A stretch of 60,828 nucleotides of DNA from Acidovorax sp. Its GTDB lineage: Bacteria; Pseudomonadota; Gammaproteobacteria; Burkholderiales; Burkholderiaceae_C. Of the stretch, positions 8,755 to 17,767 are shown in pieces. The position numbers and the translations under genes were made by a program. Within the stretch, counting starts at the first letter, position 1. Each line of letters starts with the position of its first letter. Location of the stretch: the NCBI RefSeq assembly GCF_022763525.1, contig NZ_JALEGG010000242.1:1-60828 (forward strand). Direction: 5' to 3'. The notes beneath the pieces were generated by a model. It saw nothing but the letters and a program-made list of their open reading frames with translations. It searched no databases and had not been told where the DNA came from.

Positions 8755-9210
8755 TTATCGGAACTGCTTGCGCAAGAACGGCTTGTGCCGCGCAATGTGC
8801 GCCAGCTGGGCCGGCGCCACGGTGCCGCCCAGGTCTTCGTCTTCCACGTTGAGCACCTGATTGGCGTAGGCCAGCGCACGCGCCACCACCTCCTGCTCGC
8901 TCACGCCCTGCTGGGCGGCCAGGTCCAGCGCCACGCGCTTCATGGCGCGCTGCGACAGCATCCACATGGCGCCAAAGGCGTCCCACGCGGCGGCGGCCTC
9001 CTTGAACTTGTCGCGGTCGGCCAGGATTTCGTTGAGCGGCTTGGCCAGCACCTCCTGCAAACCCTCCACCTGGGCCTTCAGGGCCTCGAACTCCGCCTCG
9101 CGCTGCAGGGCTTCTGCGGCCGCGTTGGCGGCCGCGTCCGGCGGCGCAGGCACGGGCACGCTGCCGTCGGGGTTGAGCTGGGCGATGGTGAGGGAGGATG
9201 ACAGGGACAT
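8755..9210 (-). CDS. Hypothetical cytoplasmic protein, alanine-rich
   Basis: I do not recognise this 151-residue protein. It begins [20 protein letters not shown], has an Ala/Glu-rich segment at about 30-60 likely to form a coiled coil, and ends with basic [11 protein letters not shown]. The DUF or domain is unknown to me. The ATG at 9210 is preferred over an in-frame ATG at 9261, which would lie within the start of the divergent cca gene. The 49-bp gap to cca (9211-9259) must hold both promoters. Confidence 0.65.
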   Translation of the reverse strand: MSLSSSLTIAQLNPDGSVPVPAPPDAAANAAAEALQREAEFEALKAQVEGLQEVLAKPLNEILADRDKFKEAAAAWDAFGAMWMLSQRAMKRVALDLAAQQGVSEQEVVARALAYANQVLNVEDEDLGGTVAPAQLAHIARHKPFLRKQFR

Positions 9211-9259
9211 GAGAAAGACTATACGGCGGCCGCCGCCGGTCGCTGCGTACACTGCCCGC

Positions 9260-10513
9260 ATGCAAATCTACATGGTTGGGGGCGCCGTCCGCGACAAGCT
9301 GCTAGGCCGCCCGGTGAATGATCACGACTGGGTGGTCGTGGGGGCCACGCCCGAGCAGATGCAGGCCCAGGGCTACCTGCCCGTGGGGCGCGACTTCCCC
9401 GTCTTTCTGCACCCCGAGACCCGCGAGGAATACGCGCTGGCCCGCACGGAGCGCAAAAGCGGCCGGGGCTACCGCGGCTTCGTGGTGCAGAGCTCGCCGG
9501 ACGTGACGCTGGAAGAAGACCTCTCGCGCCGCGACCTTACTATCAATGCGATAGCTGCCAGCGCTGATGGGATAAGCGCCGAGGCACTTTTTGACCCTTA
9601 TGGTGGCGCCCACGACATCGCCGCACGGGTGCTGCGCCATGTGACCGACGCCTTCCGAGAAGACCCGGTGCGCATCCTGCGCGTTGCGCGATTCGCGGCG
9701 CGCTTCACCGATTTCACGGTGGCACCCGAGACGATGCAACTGATGCGCGAGATGGTGTCGCATGGCGAGGCGGACCACTTGGTTCCCGAACGCGTGTGGC
9801 AGGAACTCGCGCGCGGCCTGATGGAAGAAAAGCCCTCTCGCATGTTCGAGGTGCTGCGCGAATGCGGTGCGCTGGCCGTTCTGCTGCCCGAAGTCGCGCG
9901 CTTGTGGGGCGTGCCCCAGCGCGCCGAATACCACCCCGAGGTGGACACCGGTGTGCACCTGATGATGGTGCTGGACATGGCCGCGCGGCTCTCGGCCCCC
10001 CTGACCGTGCGATTTGCCTGCCTGGCGCACGACCTGGGCAAAGGCACCACGGCCGCCGACGTGCTGCCGCGCCACATCGGCCACGAGGAGCGCAGCGCCG
10101 ATCTGCTGAAAGACGTGGCCGAGCGCCTGCGCGTGCCGGTGGACTGCCGCGAGACCGCCGAAGTGGTGGCGCGCGAGCACGGCCACATCCACCGCAGCGG
10201 CGATCTCTCGCCCGCAGCGCTGGTGCGTCTGCTGGAACGCTGCGACGCGCTGCGCAAGCCCGCGCGCTTCGCCGAGGTGCTGCTGGCCTGCGAGTGCGAT
10301 GCGCGAGGGCGACTGGGCTTTGAGGAAGCGGCCTACCCCCAGCGCCCGCGCCTGCTGGCGGTGCTGGCGGCGGCCCAGTCGGTGGTCACGCGCGACATTG
10401 CCGCACAGGCGGCCAGCCGGGGCCAGGCCGGGCCGCAGATTGGCGCGCTGATCCACCACGCCCGCGTGCAGGCGGTGGCGCAGTGGGTGCAGACCTCTGC
10501 GCAGGTGCCCTGA
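9260..10513 (+). CDS. cca: CCA tRNA nucleotidyltransferase (bacterial type 1, with HD domain)
   Basis: This 417-residue enzyme adds or repairs the 3'-CCA of tRNAs. It starts [16 protein letters not shown], with the nucleotidyltransferase catalytic DHDW carboxylates at residues 21-24. ARTERKSG and [10 protein letters not shown] follow, then [16 protein letters not shown], and an HD phosphohydrolase domain with LAHDLGKGT. The length matches the Escherichia coli enzyme (412). Between INAIA and DPYGG the loop is about four residues longer than the E. coli sequence as I recall it. Its DNA there is a copy of the interspersed palindromic repeat (9542-9594), read in frame as residues 97-111. Confidence 0.95.
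   Translation: MQIYMVGGAVRDKLLGRPVNDHDWVVVGATPEQMQAQGYLPVGRDFPVFLHPETREEYALARTERKSGRGYRGFVVQSSPDVTLEEDLSRRDLTINAIAASADGISAEALFDPYGGAHDIAARVLRHVTDAFREDPVRILRVARFAARFTDFTVAPETMQLMREMVSHGEADHLVPERVWQELARGLMEEKPSRMFEVLRECGALAVLLPEVARLWGVPQRAEYHPEVDTGVHLMMVLDMAARLSAPLTVRFACLAHDLGKGTTAADVLPRHIGHEERSADLLKDVAERLRVPVDCRETAEVVAREHGHIHRSGDLSPAALVRLLERCDALRKPARFAEVLLACECDARGRLGFEEAAYPQRPRLLAVLAAAQSVVTRDIAAQAASRGQAGPQIGALIHHARVQAVAQWVQTSAQVP
9542..9594. repeat. Interspersed palindromic element inside cca, in frame
   Basis: The segment GATAGCTGCCAGCGCT, an 8-nt loop, AAGCGCC and then GAGGCACTTTTTGA follow the same order of blocks as the intergenic copies (for example 36425-36481): GATAGCTG arm, AGCGCT/AAGCGC stem and a T-rich end. 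It encodes about 15 Ala-rich residues in a surface loop of Cca, leaving the reading frame open. Confidence 0.6.
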
Positions 10514-10545
10514 CGACGACGGGCTGGAAATCTCCCCCGCAGCAC

Positions 10546-11187
10546 CTACCAGCGCAACAGCCGCGGCCCCAGCATCGCGCCCAGCGCCGTGGGGATCGCC
10601 ATGCCCGCCAGGTACCACACCGCGAGAAAAGGTGCGGCCATCTCGGGGCAATGCAGCGCGTACACCAGAGCCCCCAATGCGCCGGCCAGCAGGCCTGCAC
10701 CGGCGCCCGTCCAGGCCAGGCGGGTGGGTGCGGCACCCCGCAGCGCCCAGAAACCCGCGACAAACGCAGGCACCGAGAGCGCCGCAATGTTGAACGGGCA
10801 GCTGCGCCAGGTGCTGCCCAGGATCAACGGCACCCGCTCTGCCGCGGGCGCCTGCGACAACGCGATCAACGCCAGGGCCCACAGCACCGCGGGCGGCACC
10901 GCCAACAGCAGGGGCGCATGGCCGATCGCCATGCCGGGCCGGGCCATGCGCCGCAGCAGCATCAGCCCCGCGGCAGCCAGCGCAGCCGCAAACACCAGCT
11001 TGCCCCAGAACATGGGCAACGCCATCGTTGCGCGCAAGTCGGGCCTGAGGCCAAACAGGGCGAGCATCAGCACCGCGGCGCCGGCCACGCCCGCAGCGGC
11101 GGCCACGGCAAAGCGCTGCTCGATCGCGGTGGCCGACACCGGCCGCTCGTCGGCAGCCAGCAGGTGAATCAATTCATCGGTTTTCAT
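10546..11187 (-). CDS. nrsF: NrsF-type (DUF1109) membrane anti-sigma factor
   Basis: This 213-residue protein has six predicted membrane helices, from about residue 28 to the end, after a short cytoplasmic start (MKTDELIHLLAADERPV). That is the DUF1109/NrsF layout. NrsF holds its ECF sigma factor inactive and releases it under heavy-metal stress. In Caulobacter two cysteines (131 and 181 as I recall) are needed for sensing, and here Cys130 (WRSCPFN) and Cys180 (ALHCPEM) fall at matching places. It starts one base past the stop of the sigma gene, so the two are co-translated in the usual order. Confidence 0.9.
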   Translation of the reverse strand: MKTDELIHLLAADERPVSATAIEQRFAVAAAAGVAGAAVLMLALFGLRPDLRATMALPMFWGKLVFAAALAAAGLMLLRRMARPGMAIGHAPLLLAVPPAVLWALALIALSQAPAAERVPLILGSTWRSCPFNIAALSVPAFVAGFWALRGAAPTRLAWTGAGAGLLAGALGALVYALHCPEMAAPFLAVWYLAGMAIPTALGAMLGPRLLRW

Positions 11188-11188
11188 G

Positions 11189-11818
11189 TCATTCCCCTTG
11201 AGACTCGCGCACGCCCGGTGGCGCCAGCGCCGAGCCTTCCCGGCCCCCCGATGGGCCGGCGCCCCGCGGGGCAGGCGCCATGTTCCGGATCCTGGCGGCG
11301 AGGGCCTTGAGCCCCCGGTGCACGCCGACCTTGACGGCCGACTCCGACAGCCCCGTGAGGCGCGCCGTCTCGACCACCGAGAGGCCCTCCAGCTTCACAT
11401 ATTCGATGGGCAAGCGCTGCTTGTCCGGCAAGGTGCGCAACAGCTGCCCCAGGTCTCGCCGGGCTTCGGCGGCCTCGCTGTCGCTGGCGGCAAATAGTTC
11501 GTCGGCTTCATCGAGCGGGTCGTTGCGCGCCTCCTTCACGGCGTGCGCACGCAGCCAGTCGATCAGCTTGTAGCGTGCAATGGCATGCACCCAGGCCGTG
11601 ACCGGCATGTCGGGCCGATAGGTATGGCGCTGGTTGTGCACCGCCAGCAAGGTTTCCTGCACAAGGTCCTCCACTTCATCGGGCCGCTGCGCCAGGCGGC
11701 GGCGCAAGAAAGCGCGCAGGTGCGCGCTCAGTTCCCGCAGAAAGCGCTCGTAGGCAGCCGCGTCGGGCTGCAGCCCCTGCAGCAGCAAGCCGCGCAGGCG
11801 CTCTTCCACTATCTCCAT
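11189..11818 (-). CDS. sigF: ECF RNA polymerase sigma factor (SigF type)
   Basis: This 209-residue protein has the sigma-70 region 2 ([22 protein letters not shown], then [18 protein letters not shown]) and region 4 ([20 protein letters not shown], then [20 protein letters not shown]). The very short linker between them is typical of ECF factors. ATG 11818 is preferred because a purine-rich SD (AGGGAGA) precedes it. The longer start at 11869 would lie upstream of the GTAACC-N16-CGAA promoter at 11838-11863. It should direct transcription of itself, nrsF and the divergent bufferin operon. Confidence 0.92.
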   Translation of the reverse strand: MEIVEERLRGLLLQGLQPDAAAYERFLRELSAHLRAFLRRRLAQRPDEVEDLVQETLLAVHNQRHTYRPDMPVTAWVHAIARYKLIDWLRAHAVKEARNDPLDEADELFAASDSEAAEARRDLGQLLRTLPDKQRLPIEYVKLEGLSVVETARLTGLSESAVKVGVHRGLKALAARIRNMAPAPRGAGPSGGREGSALAPPGVRESQGE

Positions 11819-11837
11819 GGTGTCTCCCTGCAGGGAA

Positions 11838-11863
11838 TTCGTACGCCGGGGCCAGGGGGTTAC
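11838..11863 (-). promoter_or_regulatory. SigF-type promoter for sigF-nrsF
   Basis: On the minus strand GTAACC (11858-11863) is followed after exactly 16 bases by CGAA (11838-11841). This is the consensus I recall for Caulobacter SigF promoters (GTAACC-N16-CGAA). The CGAA ends 19 bp before the sigF ATG, which implies autoregulation. Confidence 0.8.
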
Positions 11864-11915
11864 AGCCATCGCAAAAAAATCGCGGCATGCCGCCCCAGGT
11901 TTTTTGCACGGCGCT

Positions 11916-11941
11916 GTAACCAGCCCGCTGCACTGCGCGAA
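11916..11941 (+). promoter_or_regulatory. SigF-type promoter for the bufferin operon
   Basis: GTAACC (11916-11921) and CGAA (11938-11941) are separated by exactly 16 bases, the same consensus and spacing as the divergent sigF promoter. It lies 87 bp upstream of the bufA1 ATG, leaving a leader of roughly 80 nt. Confidence 0.82.
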
Positions 11942-12028
11942 TTACAACGCAGATCGGGCAGTTCCACACGGCCTCTGTGCGGCACCCCGGTCGGATCCAA
12001 CCCTTAACAACCTTCGGAGAACCGTACC

Positions 12029-12328
12029 ATGACCACGCGTACCCTCAGCCTCGGCGCCCTGGCCCTTGCAGCCCTCACCTCTGGCGCCGCCATGGCACAG
12101 ACAGCCCCCATGGACGGCGCCAAGCCTGCCATGGAGAAATCGATGGAGAAGTGCTACGGCGTCTCGATGGCCGGCAAGAACGACTGCGCCGCTGGCCCCG
12201 GCACCACCTGCGCGGGCACGTCCAAGATGGACTACCAGGGCAACGCCTGGAAGCACGTGCCCGCAGGTACCTGCACCACCATCAAGACGCCCAAGGGCAT
12301 GGGCTCGCTGACCCCCATCAAGGCCTGA
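12029..12328 (+). CDS. bufA1: Bufferin BufA1 (DUF2282), periplasmic copper-binding RiPP precursor
   Basis: This 99-residue protein has a Sec signal peptide (about residues 1-23, ending AAMAQ). The mature part carries the four conserved cysteines of DUF2282: Cys42 in KCYGV, Cys53 in NDC, Cys61 in TTCAG and Cys82 in GTCTT. Bufferins are ribosomally made peptides whose core cysteines are modified by an MNIO enzyme, after which they bind and buffer copper in the periplasm. A GGAG SD lies 10 nt before the ATG. It is the first gene of an operon with bufB, bufC and doxX, driven by the SigF-type promoter at 11916-11941. Confidence 0.92.
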   Translation: MTTRTLSLGALALAALTSGAAMAQTAPMDGAKPAMEKSMEKCYGVSMAGKNDCAAGPGTTCAGTSKMDYQGNAWKHVPAGTCTTIKTPKGMGSLTPIKA

Positions 12329-12331
12329 GCC

Positions 12332-13192
12332 ATGGCGCTGGTGCCTCTCACCGCAGGCCTCGGCCTCAAGCCCCAGCACTACGGCGAGGCACTGCACTGC
12401 AGCGCCCCCGGCCTGTGGTGGGAGGTGCACCCCGAGAACTATCTGGCCGACGGCGGCCCGCGCCTGGCCTGGCTGGAGGCCATCCGCGCGCGCCACCCCG
12501 TGGCACTGCATGGCGTGTCGCTGTCGCTTGCAGCCGATGCGCCGCCCGATGCCACACATCTGGCGCGGCTGGCCGCCCTCGCAAGGCGCGTGGAGCCCGC
12601 CATCGTTTCAGAGCACCTGGCCTGGTCCACCTGGCGCGGGCAGTACCTGCCCGACCTGCTGCCGTTTCCGCGCACACAGGCCGCGTTGCAGCGCATTGCC
12701 GACAACATTGCCCGCACGCAGGACGCGCTGCAACGCCCCATCGCCATCGAGAACCCCACGCACTACCTGCACATCGACGGCCACGACTGGGCCGAGACCG
12801 AATTTCTGGCCGCGCTGGTGCGCCGCACCGGCTGCCGCCTGCTGCTGGATGTCAACAACGTCCATGTCAGCGCCAACAATCTGGGCTTTTGCGCGCAGGC
12901 GTACATCGATGCTTTCCCCTTGCATGCCGTGGCCGAGATCCACCTCGCGGGCCACCATGCCGACCCGGCGCATGGCGATGCCTTGCTCATCGACAGCCAC
13001 GATGCGCCCGTGGCGCCTGCCGTGTGGACGCTGTACGAGCAAGTGATCGCGCGCACCGGCCCCGTACCCACCCTGATTGAGCGCGACGAGCACCTTCCCG
13101 CGTTTGCCGAACTGATGGCCGAACGCGATCAGGCGCAACGCGCGCTCACGGCGGCGCGAGCAGCGCAGCCGAAGGAGGCCGCATGCAGCTGA
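12332..13192 (+). CDS. bufB: MNIO enzyme BufB (DUF692), multinuclear iron oxidase
   Basis: This 286-residue TIM-barrel protein is of the DUF692/MNIO family, whose members use two or three irons to convert cysteines of a peptide substrate to thiooxazole or oxazolone-type groups. Likely metal ligands are SEHLAWS (E94, H95), IENPTHY (E140, N141), LLLDVNNVHV (D173, N176, H178), EIHLAGHH (H204, H208) and DSHD (D221, H223). It begins 3 bp after bufA1 and overlaps bufC by 10 bp. Its substrate is expected to be BufA1. Confidence 0.93.
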   Translation: MALVPLTAGLGLKPQHYGEALHCSAPGLWWEVHPENYLADGGPRLAWLEAIRARHPVALHGVSLSLAADAPPDATHLARLAALARRVEPAIVSEHLAWSTWRGQYLPDLLPFPRTQAALQRIADNIARTQDALQRPIAIENPTHYLHIDGHDWAETEFLAALVRRTGCRLLLDVNNVHVSANNLGFCAQAYIDAFPLHAVAEIHLAGHHADPAHGDALLIDSHDAPVAPAVWTLYEQVIARTGPVPTLIERDEHLPAFAELMAERDQAQRALTAARAAQPKEAACS

Positions 13193-13944
13193 CCGCCTTT
13201 CAGGACGGCTTTTCCGCCGCGCTGCGCGGCCAGGCCGTGCATGCGCCGTGGCTGTCCGCATTGGAGGCCCAGCCCGGGTTTGCCGTGTACCGCAACACCG
13301 TGCTGAAGGGCTGCATCGACGCGCTGCAGGCCAGCTACCCCACGGTGTGCCAACTGGTGGGCACCGACTGGTTCCGCGCAGCGGCCGCCGTGTACGCGCG
13401 CACCCAGCCGCCCCAGGACGGTGTGCTGGTGGGCTACGGCGACGGGTTCGTTCGCTTTCTGGACCAGTTCGCACCGGCTGCCGAGCTGCCCTATCTCAGC
13501 GCCGTGGCGCGCCTGGACCGCTGCTGGACCGAATGCCACTTGGCGGCGGACGCCCCCGCTGTCGGCCGCGATTGGCTGGCACAGCAGGCGCCGCACACCT
13601 TGCCCCAGGTGCCATTGCGCCCCCACCCCGCCGCGCGCTGGGCCTGGTGCGATGCGCATCCCGCGTATGCCCTGTGGCAGCACCACCGCGCGGGCCTGGC
13701 GCTGCCCGATGCGCTGGACTGGTCTGGCGATGGGGCCTTGCTCACCCGACCCCATGCCGAAGTGACCTGGCGCCCCTTGCCCCGCGCAGGGATAGCGTTT
13801 CTGGACGCCTGCACCCAGGGCCTCCCGCTGGAGGCCGCAGCCACCTGTGCCCTGGAGACCGACCCCGGCACCAACTTTGCTGCCCTGATCGGCAGCCTGC
13901 TGGACGCAGGCGCGCTGACCCTCACCGATTCATGCGCAGGCTGA
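13183..13944 (+). CDS. bufC: BufC (DUF2063) partner protein for the MNIO enzyme
   Basis: This 253-residue protein starts MQLTAFQDGFSAALRG and contains the DUF2063 core (GFAVYRNTVLKGCIDALQAS, then YPTVCQLVG). That domain is often labelled DNA-binding in databases, but in MNIO operons it acts as the substrate-recognition partner that brings the bufferin precursor to BufB. The C-terminal part is a second, less conserved alpha/beta domain. Its start lies inside bufB, which implies translational coupling and matched amounts of the two proteins. Confidence 0.9.
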   Translation: MQLTAFQDGFSAALRGQAVHAPWLSALEAQPGFAVYRNTVLKGCIDALQASYPTVCQLVGTDWFRAAAAVYARTQPPQDGVLVGYGDGFVRFLDQFAPAAELPYLSAVARLDRCWTECHLAADAPAVGRDWLAQQAPHTLPQVPLRPHPAARWAWCDAHPAYALWQHHRAGLALPDALDWSGDGALLTRPHAEVTWRPLPRAGIAFLDACTQGLPLEAAATCALETDPGTNFAALIGSLLDAGALTLTDSCAG

Positions 13945-13965
13945 GAACCTGTTCAAAGGAGCCCC

Positions 13966-14439
13966 ATGCACACCACCACCCACTTTCCCACCGCCCCCAC
14001 CAAAGGCCCGCGCGTGCTGCTGGCACGCCTGGCCGATGCCGCCACCTGGCTCACGCCCCACAGCCTCCTGGCCCTGGTGAACCGCGTGGCCATCGCGGGC
14101 ATCTTCTGGCTGTCGGCGCGCACCAAGGTCGAGGGCTGGTTCACCGTCTCCGACAGCGCCTATGCGCTGTTCCGCGATGAATACAAGCTGCCTCTGCTGC
14201 AGCCCGAGCTGGCGGCCCAGATGGCCACCGTGGCCGAGCACCTGTTTCCGGTGCTGCTGGTGTTGGGCCTGTTCACCCGCCTGTCGGCACTGGCCCTGCT
14301 GGGCATGACCCTGGTGATCCAGGTGTTTGTGTACCCCGACGCCTGGCCCACCCACCTGTCCTGGGCGGGGCTGATGCTCTACCTGGTGGGGCGCGGTGCG
14401 GGCAACGTGTCGCTGGATCGGGCACTGGGGATTCGCTGA
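13966..14439 (+). CDS. bufD: DoxX family membrane protein of the bufferin operon
   Basis: This 157-residue protein has four hydrophobic helices and the DoxX features [32 protein letters not shown] and [11 protein letters not shown]. DoxX proteins of bufferin operons are inner-membrane proteins of unknown exact role, possibly handling electrons or the oxidation state of the modified cysteines. An SD-like AAGGAG lies 7 nt before the ATG. It is the last gene of the operon and ends 12 bp from the convergent thioredoxin gene. The symbol bufD follows usage for this position and is tentative. Confidence 0.85.
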   Translation: MHTTTHFPTAPTKGPRVLLARLADAATWLTPHSLLALVNRVAIAGIFWLSARTKVEGWFTVSDSAYALFRDEYKLPLLQPELAAQMATVAEHLFPVLLVLGLFTRLSALALLGMTLVIQVFVYPDAWPTHLSWAGLMLYLVGRGAGNVSLDRALGIR

Positions 14440-14451
14440 GGCACTGGTGGC

Positions 14452-14892
14452 TTACCCCTGCGCCGTCCTCGCCCAGCGCACGATGTCCGCCGCGCCCAGC
14501 GCGCCTGAAATGCGTGCCACTTCGCGCCCCTGCTGGAACAGGATCATGGTGGGGATGCTGCGGATGGCATAGCGCGCCGCCAGAGCCTGGTGGTCCTCGG
14601 TGTTGAGCTTGGCCAGGCGCACGCGCGGCTCCAGCTCTCGCGCGGCCTGCGCGAAGGCGGGCGCCATCTGGCGGCAAGGGCCGCACCACGGCGCCCAGAA
14701 GTCCACGAGCACCGGAATGTGGCTGCGCCCCACGTGCTTGTCGAAACTGGTGGCATCCAGTTCCAGCGGGCCTGCGCCGAACAGGCCCTGGTGGCATTTC
14801 CCACAGTCGGGGGCGCGGGCGAGGTCGGCGCTGCGCACGCGGTTGGTCGTGTGGCAATGGGGGCAAACGATGTGCAGGGCTTCGTCGGTCAT
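14452..14892 (-). CDS. trxC: Thioredoxin 2 with N-terminal zinc finger
   Basis: This 146-residue protein has an N-terminal zinc ribbon (C10PHC13 and C30GKC33) followed by a thioredoxin fold with active site W-C70-GP-C73 and the cis-proline in SIPTMILF. TrxC-type thioredoxins reduce disulfides in the cytoplasm and in E. coli are induced by oxidative stress, with the zinc finger tuning redox potential. ATG 14892 gives the standard MTDEALHIVCPHC start; codons further upstream have no family match. It is convergent with the bufferin operon, which may be coincidence. Confidence 0.93.
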   Translation of the reverse strand: MTDEALHIVCPHCHTTNRVRSADLARAPDCGKCHQGLFGAGPLELDATSFDKHVGRSHIPVLVDFWAPWCGPCRQMAPAFAQAARELEPRVRLAKLNTEDHQALAARYAIRSIPTMILFQQGREVARISGALGAADIVRWARTAQG

Positions 14893-15035
14893 GGCTCGGC
14901 AGGCTGGTAAGTGGGGGGCAGGGATGTCTGCAGGGCATCTGGCGCCAGGAGCGCGGTCTTTCAAGATCCCCAGGGGCTGGTGGCGCAACACTCTTTTACA
15001 TCGCCCGTTTGGCTCCCTCTGCTAAGGTTCCACCC

Positions 15036-15779
15036 ATGCAGCTGCTCCCCCTTCTGACACCTGCCCACGCCCTTTTTCTCGACTTTGACGGAACGCTCAC
15101 CGAGCTGGCGCCGCGCCCCGAGGCCGTGCGCATCGCATCGGGTCTGGTCCCCACGCTGTCCGCGCTGTACACCCACCTGGGCGGTGCGCTGGCCATTGTG
15201 ACGGGGCGGCCCGAAGTCGACATCGATGGCTTCCTGGCCCCGCTGCAACTGCCGCTGGCCAGCGAACACGGCGCGCAATACCGCCTCACCGACACCTCGC
15301 ACCCCGCAGTGCTCCCGCCCGACCTGGACCCCGTGCGCCGGACGGCAGAGACCCTGGCCGCGACCCACCCCGGCGTGCTGGTCGAACACAAGCGAGCCAG
15401 CGTGGCCCTGCATTACCGGCTGGCGCCGCACCTGGAGGCGCTGTGCCACGATGCGCTGCTGAGCGCCATGCGGGGCGTGGAGGGCGTGGAACTGCTGCGC
15501 GGCAAGTGCGTGTTCGAGGTGAAGCCACGCGGTGCCCACAAGGGGCAAGCCATCCTCGACTTCATGACCCAGGCGCCCTTTGCCGGCCGCATGCCGGTGT
15601 TCGTGGGCGATGACGTCACCGACGAAGCCGGCTTCGCCGCCGTGCAGTCGCTGGGCGGCTGGGGCATCAAAGTGGGCGAAGGCCCCACCATGGCTCAGCA
15701 CCGTTGCATGACGCCTGCGGCGCTGCGAGGCTGGCTCTCGGCCGCACGCACGTCGCTTCAGCCGCAGCAACGCCATTAA
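15036..15779 (+). CDS. otsB: Trehalose-6-phosphate phosphatase
   Basis: This 247-residue HAD-superfamily phosphatase removes the phosphate from trehalose-6-phosphate. Motif I is LDFDGTLTEL near residues 15-24, with the first Asp as nucleophile. IVTGRP marks the motif II region, and VFVGDDVTDEAGF is motif IV. ATG 15036 follows an AAGG SD. It precedes otsA by 252 bp on the same strand, so the pair may be co-transcribed or have separate promoters. In the gap I see only an imperfect CCAATA/TATTGG inverted repeat near 15848-15867. Trehalose protects against osmotic and desiccation stress. Confidence 0.94.
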   Translation: MQLLPLLTPAHALFLDFDGTLTELAPRPEAVRIASGLVPTLSALYTHLGGALAIVTGRPEVDIDGFLAPLQLPLASEHGAQYRLTDTSHPAVLPPDLDPVRRTAETLAATHPGVLVEHKRASVALHYRLAPHLEALCHDALLSAMRGVEGVELLRGKCVFEVKPRGAHKGQAILDFMTQAPFAGRMPVFVGDDVTDEAGFAAVQSLGGWGIKVGEGPTMAQHRCMTPAALRGWLSAARTSLQPQQRH

Positions 15780-16031
15780 GGATGGCCTGCAAGAGCCCCT
15801 GCGGTCCGTGATGGCGCAGCCTCGGGCGGTCCGCAGCATTGCTTTTCCCAATAGCCGGGTTATTGGAAAGAAAAGGTGCTTGCAAACCATCCCGATCCAA
15901 CTGCCACGGACCCGCGAGGGTTGTGCAGGACATCCTGAACGCGAGAGCGGGCAGGCCAGGCCTGCCCGCACACAGCGTTTTGAGGCCGTGTCTGACAAGT
16001 TGACACACCCTGGCGCCCGGATGATCCATGG

Positions 16032-17411
16032 ATGAGCAGACTTGTCGTGATCTCCAACCGCGTGGCGGACCCGCGCAAACCCGCCGCCGGCGGGTTGGCC
16101 GTGGCACTGGGCGAAGCCCTGAACAAGACCGGGGGCCTGTGGTTTGGATGGAGCGGCACCGTCACCGAGGATGGCGCCCCCGGTGAGACCGAACTGCACA
16201 TGCGCCAGGCCGGGCCGGTGACGCTGGCCACCGTGGACCTGTGCCGCGAAGACCACGACACCTACTACCACGGCTACAGCAACAGCGTGCTCTGGCCGGT
16301 GTTCCACTACCGCCTGGACCTGGCGGATTTTGACGCCAGCTACATCGCGGGCTACCGGCGCGTGAACCAGATGTTCGCGCGCAAACTGATGCCGCTGCTG
16401 CGCGACGACGACATCATCTGGGTGCATGACTACCACCTCATTCCCCTGGCCGCCGAACTGCGGGCCATGGGCTGCAAGCACCGCATCGGCTTCTTCCTGC
16501 ACATCCCCATGCCGCCGCCGCTCATCATGGCCGCCATTCCGCAGCATGAGTGGCTCATGCGCTCGCTGTTCGCTTACGACCTGGTGGGGCTGCAAAGCGA
16601 GGCCGACGTGGCGCATTTCACCCACTATGTGCGCAACGAGGGCAGCGCCGAAGAGCTGGAAAACAAGCGCGTGCGCGCGTTTGGTGCCACGGTGGTGGTT
16701 CGGGCCTTCCCCATCGGCATTGACGTGGACGAGTTCACCCGCCTCACCCACGCCAGCGATGCGATGGATACGTTCCTGGGCATGCGGGCCGAGTATTCGC
16801 GGCGCCGACTCTTGCTGGGCATTGACCGGCTGGACTATTCCAAGGGCATCCCGCACCGCGTGCGCGCCTTCCGCGAACTGCTGGACCGGTACCCCGAGAA
16901 CCGCGACAGCGCCACGATGATCATGATCGCCTCGCCCAGCCGCGACGACGTGCACGCCTATGCCGACCTGCGCCAGGAACTGGAGGGGCTGTGCGGCTCC
17001 GTCAACGGCGACTATGGCGAACTGGACTGGATGCCCGTGCGCTACATCCACCGCATGGTGGCGCGCCGGCGCGTGCCGGGCCTGTGCCGCGCCGCTGCCG
17101 TGGGCCTGGTCACGCCGCTGCGCGATGGCATGAACCTGGTGGCCAAGGAGTTCGTGGTGGCGCAGGACCCGGACGACCCCGGAGTGCTGGTGCTGTCGCG
17201 TTTTGCCGGAGCGGCCGAGCAGCTCAAGGAAGCGCTGCTCGTCAATCCCTACGACACCGCCGGCATGGCCAGCAGCATCCAGCAGGCGCTGCAGATGCCG
17301 CTGGCGGAGCGCAAGGCCCGCCACCAGCAACTGATGGCCCGCATCCGTGAACACGACGTGCATTGGTGGCGCAAGACCTTTCTGGAGGCGCTGGAGAAGT
17401 CGCAGGAATAA
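16032..17411 (+). CDS. otsA: Trehalose-6-phosphate synthase
   Basis: This 459-residue GT20 retaining glycosyltransferase joins UDP-glucose and glucose-6-phosphate. Family features are [14 protein letters not shown], the [11 protein letters not shown] acceptor loop, [22 protein letters not shown] and [32 protein letters not shown] near the C-terminus contacts the nucleotide. The length is typical of the E. coli type. It follows otsB, the reverse of the E. coli gene order. Confidence 0.96.
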   Translation: MSRLVVISNRVADPRKPAAGGLAVALGEALNKTGGLWFGWSGTVTEDGAPGETELHMRQAGPVTLATVDLCREDHDTYYHGYSNSVLWPVFHYRLDLADFDASYIAGYRRVNQMFARKLMPLLRDDDIIWVHDYHLIPLAAELRAMGCKHRIGFFLHIPMPPPLIMAAIPQHEWLMRSLFAYDLVGLQSEADVAHFTHYVRNEGSAEELENKRVRAFGATVVVRAFPIGIDVDEFTRLTHASDAMDTFLGMRAEYSRRRLLLGIDRLDYSKGIPHRVRAFRELLDRYPENRDSATMIMIASPSRDDVHAYADLRQELEGLCGSVNGDYGELDWMPVRYIHRMVARRRVPGLCRAAAVGLVTPLRDGMNLVAKEFVVAQDPDDPGVLVLSRFAGAAEQLKEALLVNPYDTAGMASSIQQALQMPLAERKARHQQLMARIREHDVHWWRKTFLEALEKSQE

Positions 17412-17444
17412 GCGGAGGCGTCGCCTGCGAGCGCCGTCACAGCG

Positions 17445-17639
17445 TCACAGCCACTTGGCCAGCAGGCTGGCGACAAAACTCAGCAGCAGCGTGGATGCGA
17501 GGGGCACATCCCAGTCGCGCCCCAGCCAGCGAAAACGCAAATCCCCCGGCAGGCGTCCGAAGCCCATGCGCCGCAGCAAGGGCGACAGCCAGCTGATGAG
17601 CATGAGCGCAAGGAAGATGACGAGGAACCAGCGGAGCAT
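17445..17639 (-). CDS. DUF2905 small membrane protein
   Basis: This 64-residue protein has an N-terminal membrane helix (MLRWFLVIFLALMLISWLSP), the central GFGRLPGDLRFRW motif of DUF2905 and a second helix at the end. The family is widespread in proteobacteria and has no known function. ATG 17639 gives the conserved start; an in-frame ATG 17 codons upstream adds non-matching residues. It is convergent with otsA and divergent from eutB. Confidence 0.8.
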   Translation of the reverse strand: MLRWFLVIFLALMLISWLSPLLRRMGFGRLPGDLRFRWLGRDWDVPLASTLLLSFVASLLAKWL

Positions 17640-17767
17640 GCAGGCAGTGTAGGCGCAGCGCCAGGGGGGCGGACGGGCCGCGGTTGACACCTGAGCGCTG
17701 GGTCAGTAGAACACTTCAGCCCCTTTCGCTGTCCAGGAACTCCCGCCTCCATTTCCCCCGCGACAAC

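Noticed and set aside
11819-11869. Longer N-terminus for the ECF sigma factor from ATG 11869
   Set aside because: That ATG lies upstream of the GTAACC-N16-CGAA promoter, so it would not be on the transcript, and the extra residues do not resemble the family.
14961-17363. Open frame of 800 codons on the minus strand
   Set aside because: It is antisense to otsB and otsA, which are unmistakable, and has shadow-frame composition.
17640-17767. Cobalamin riboswitch before eutB
   Set aside because: The 128-bp gap shows no B12-box-like sequence or large structured leader.
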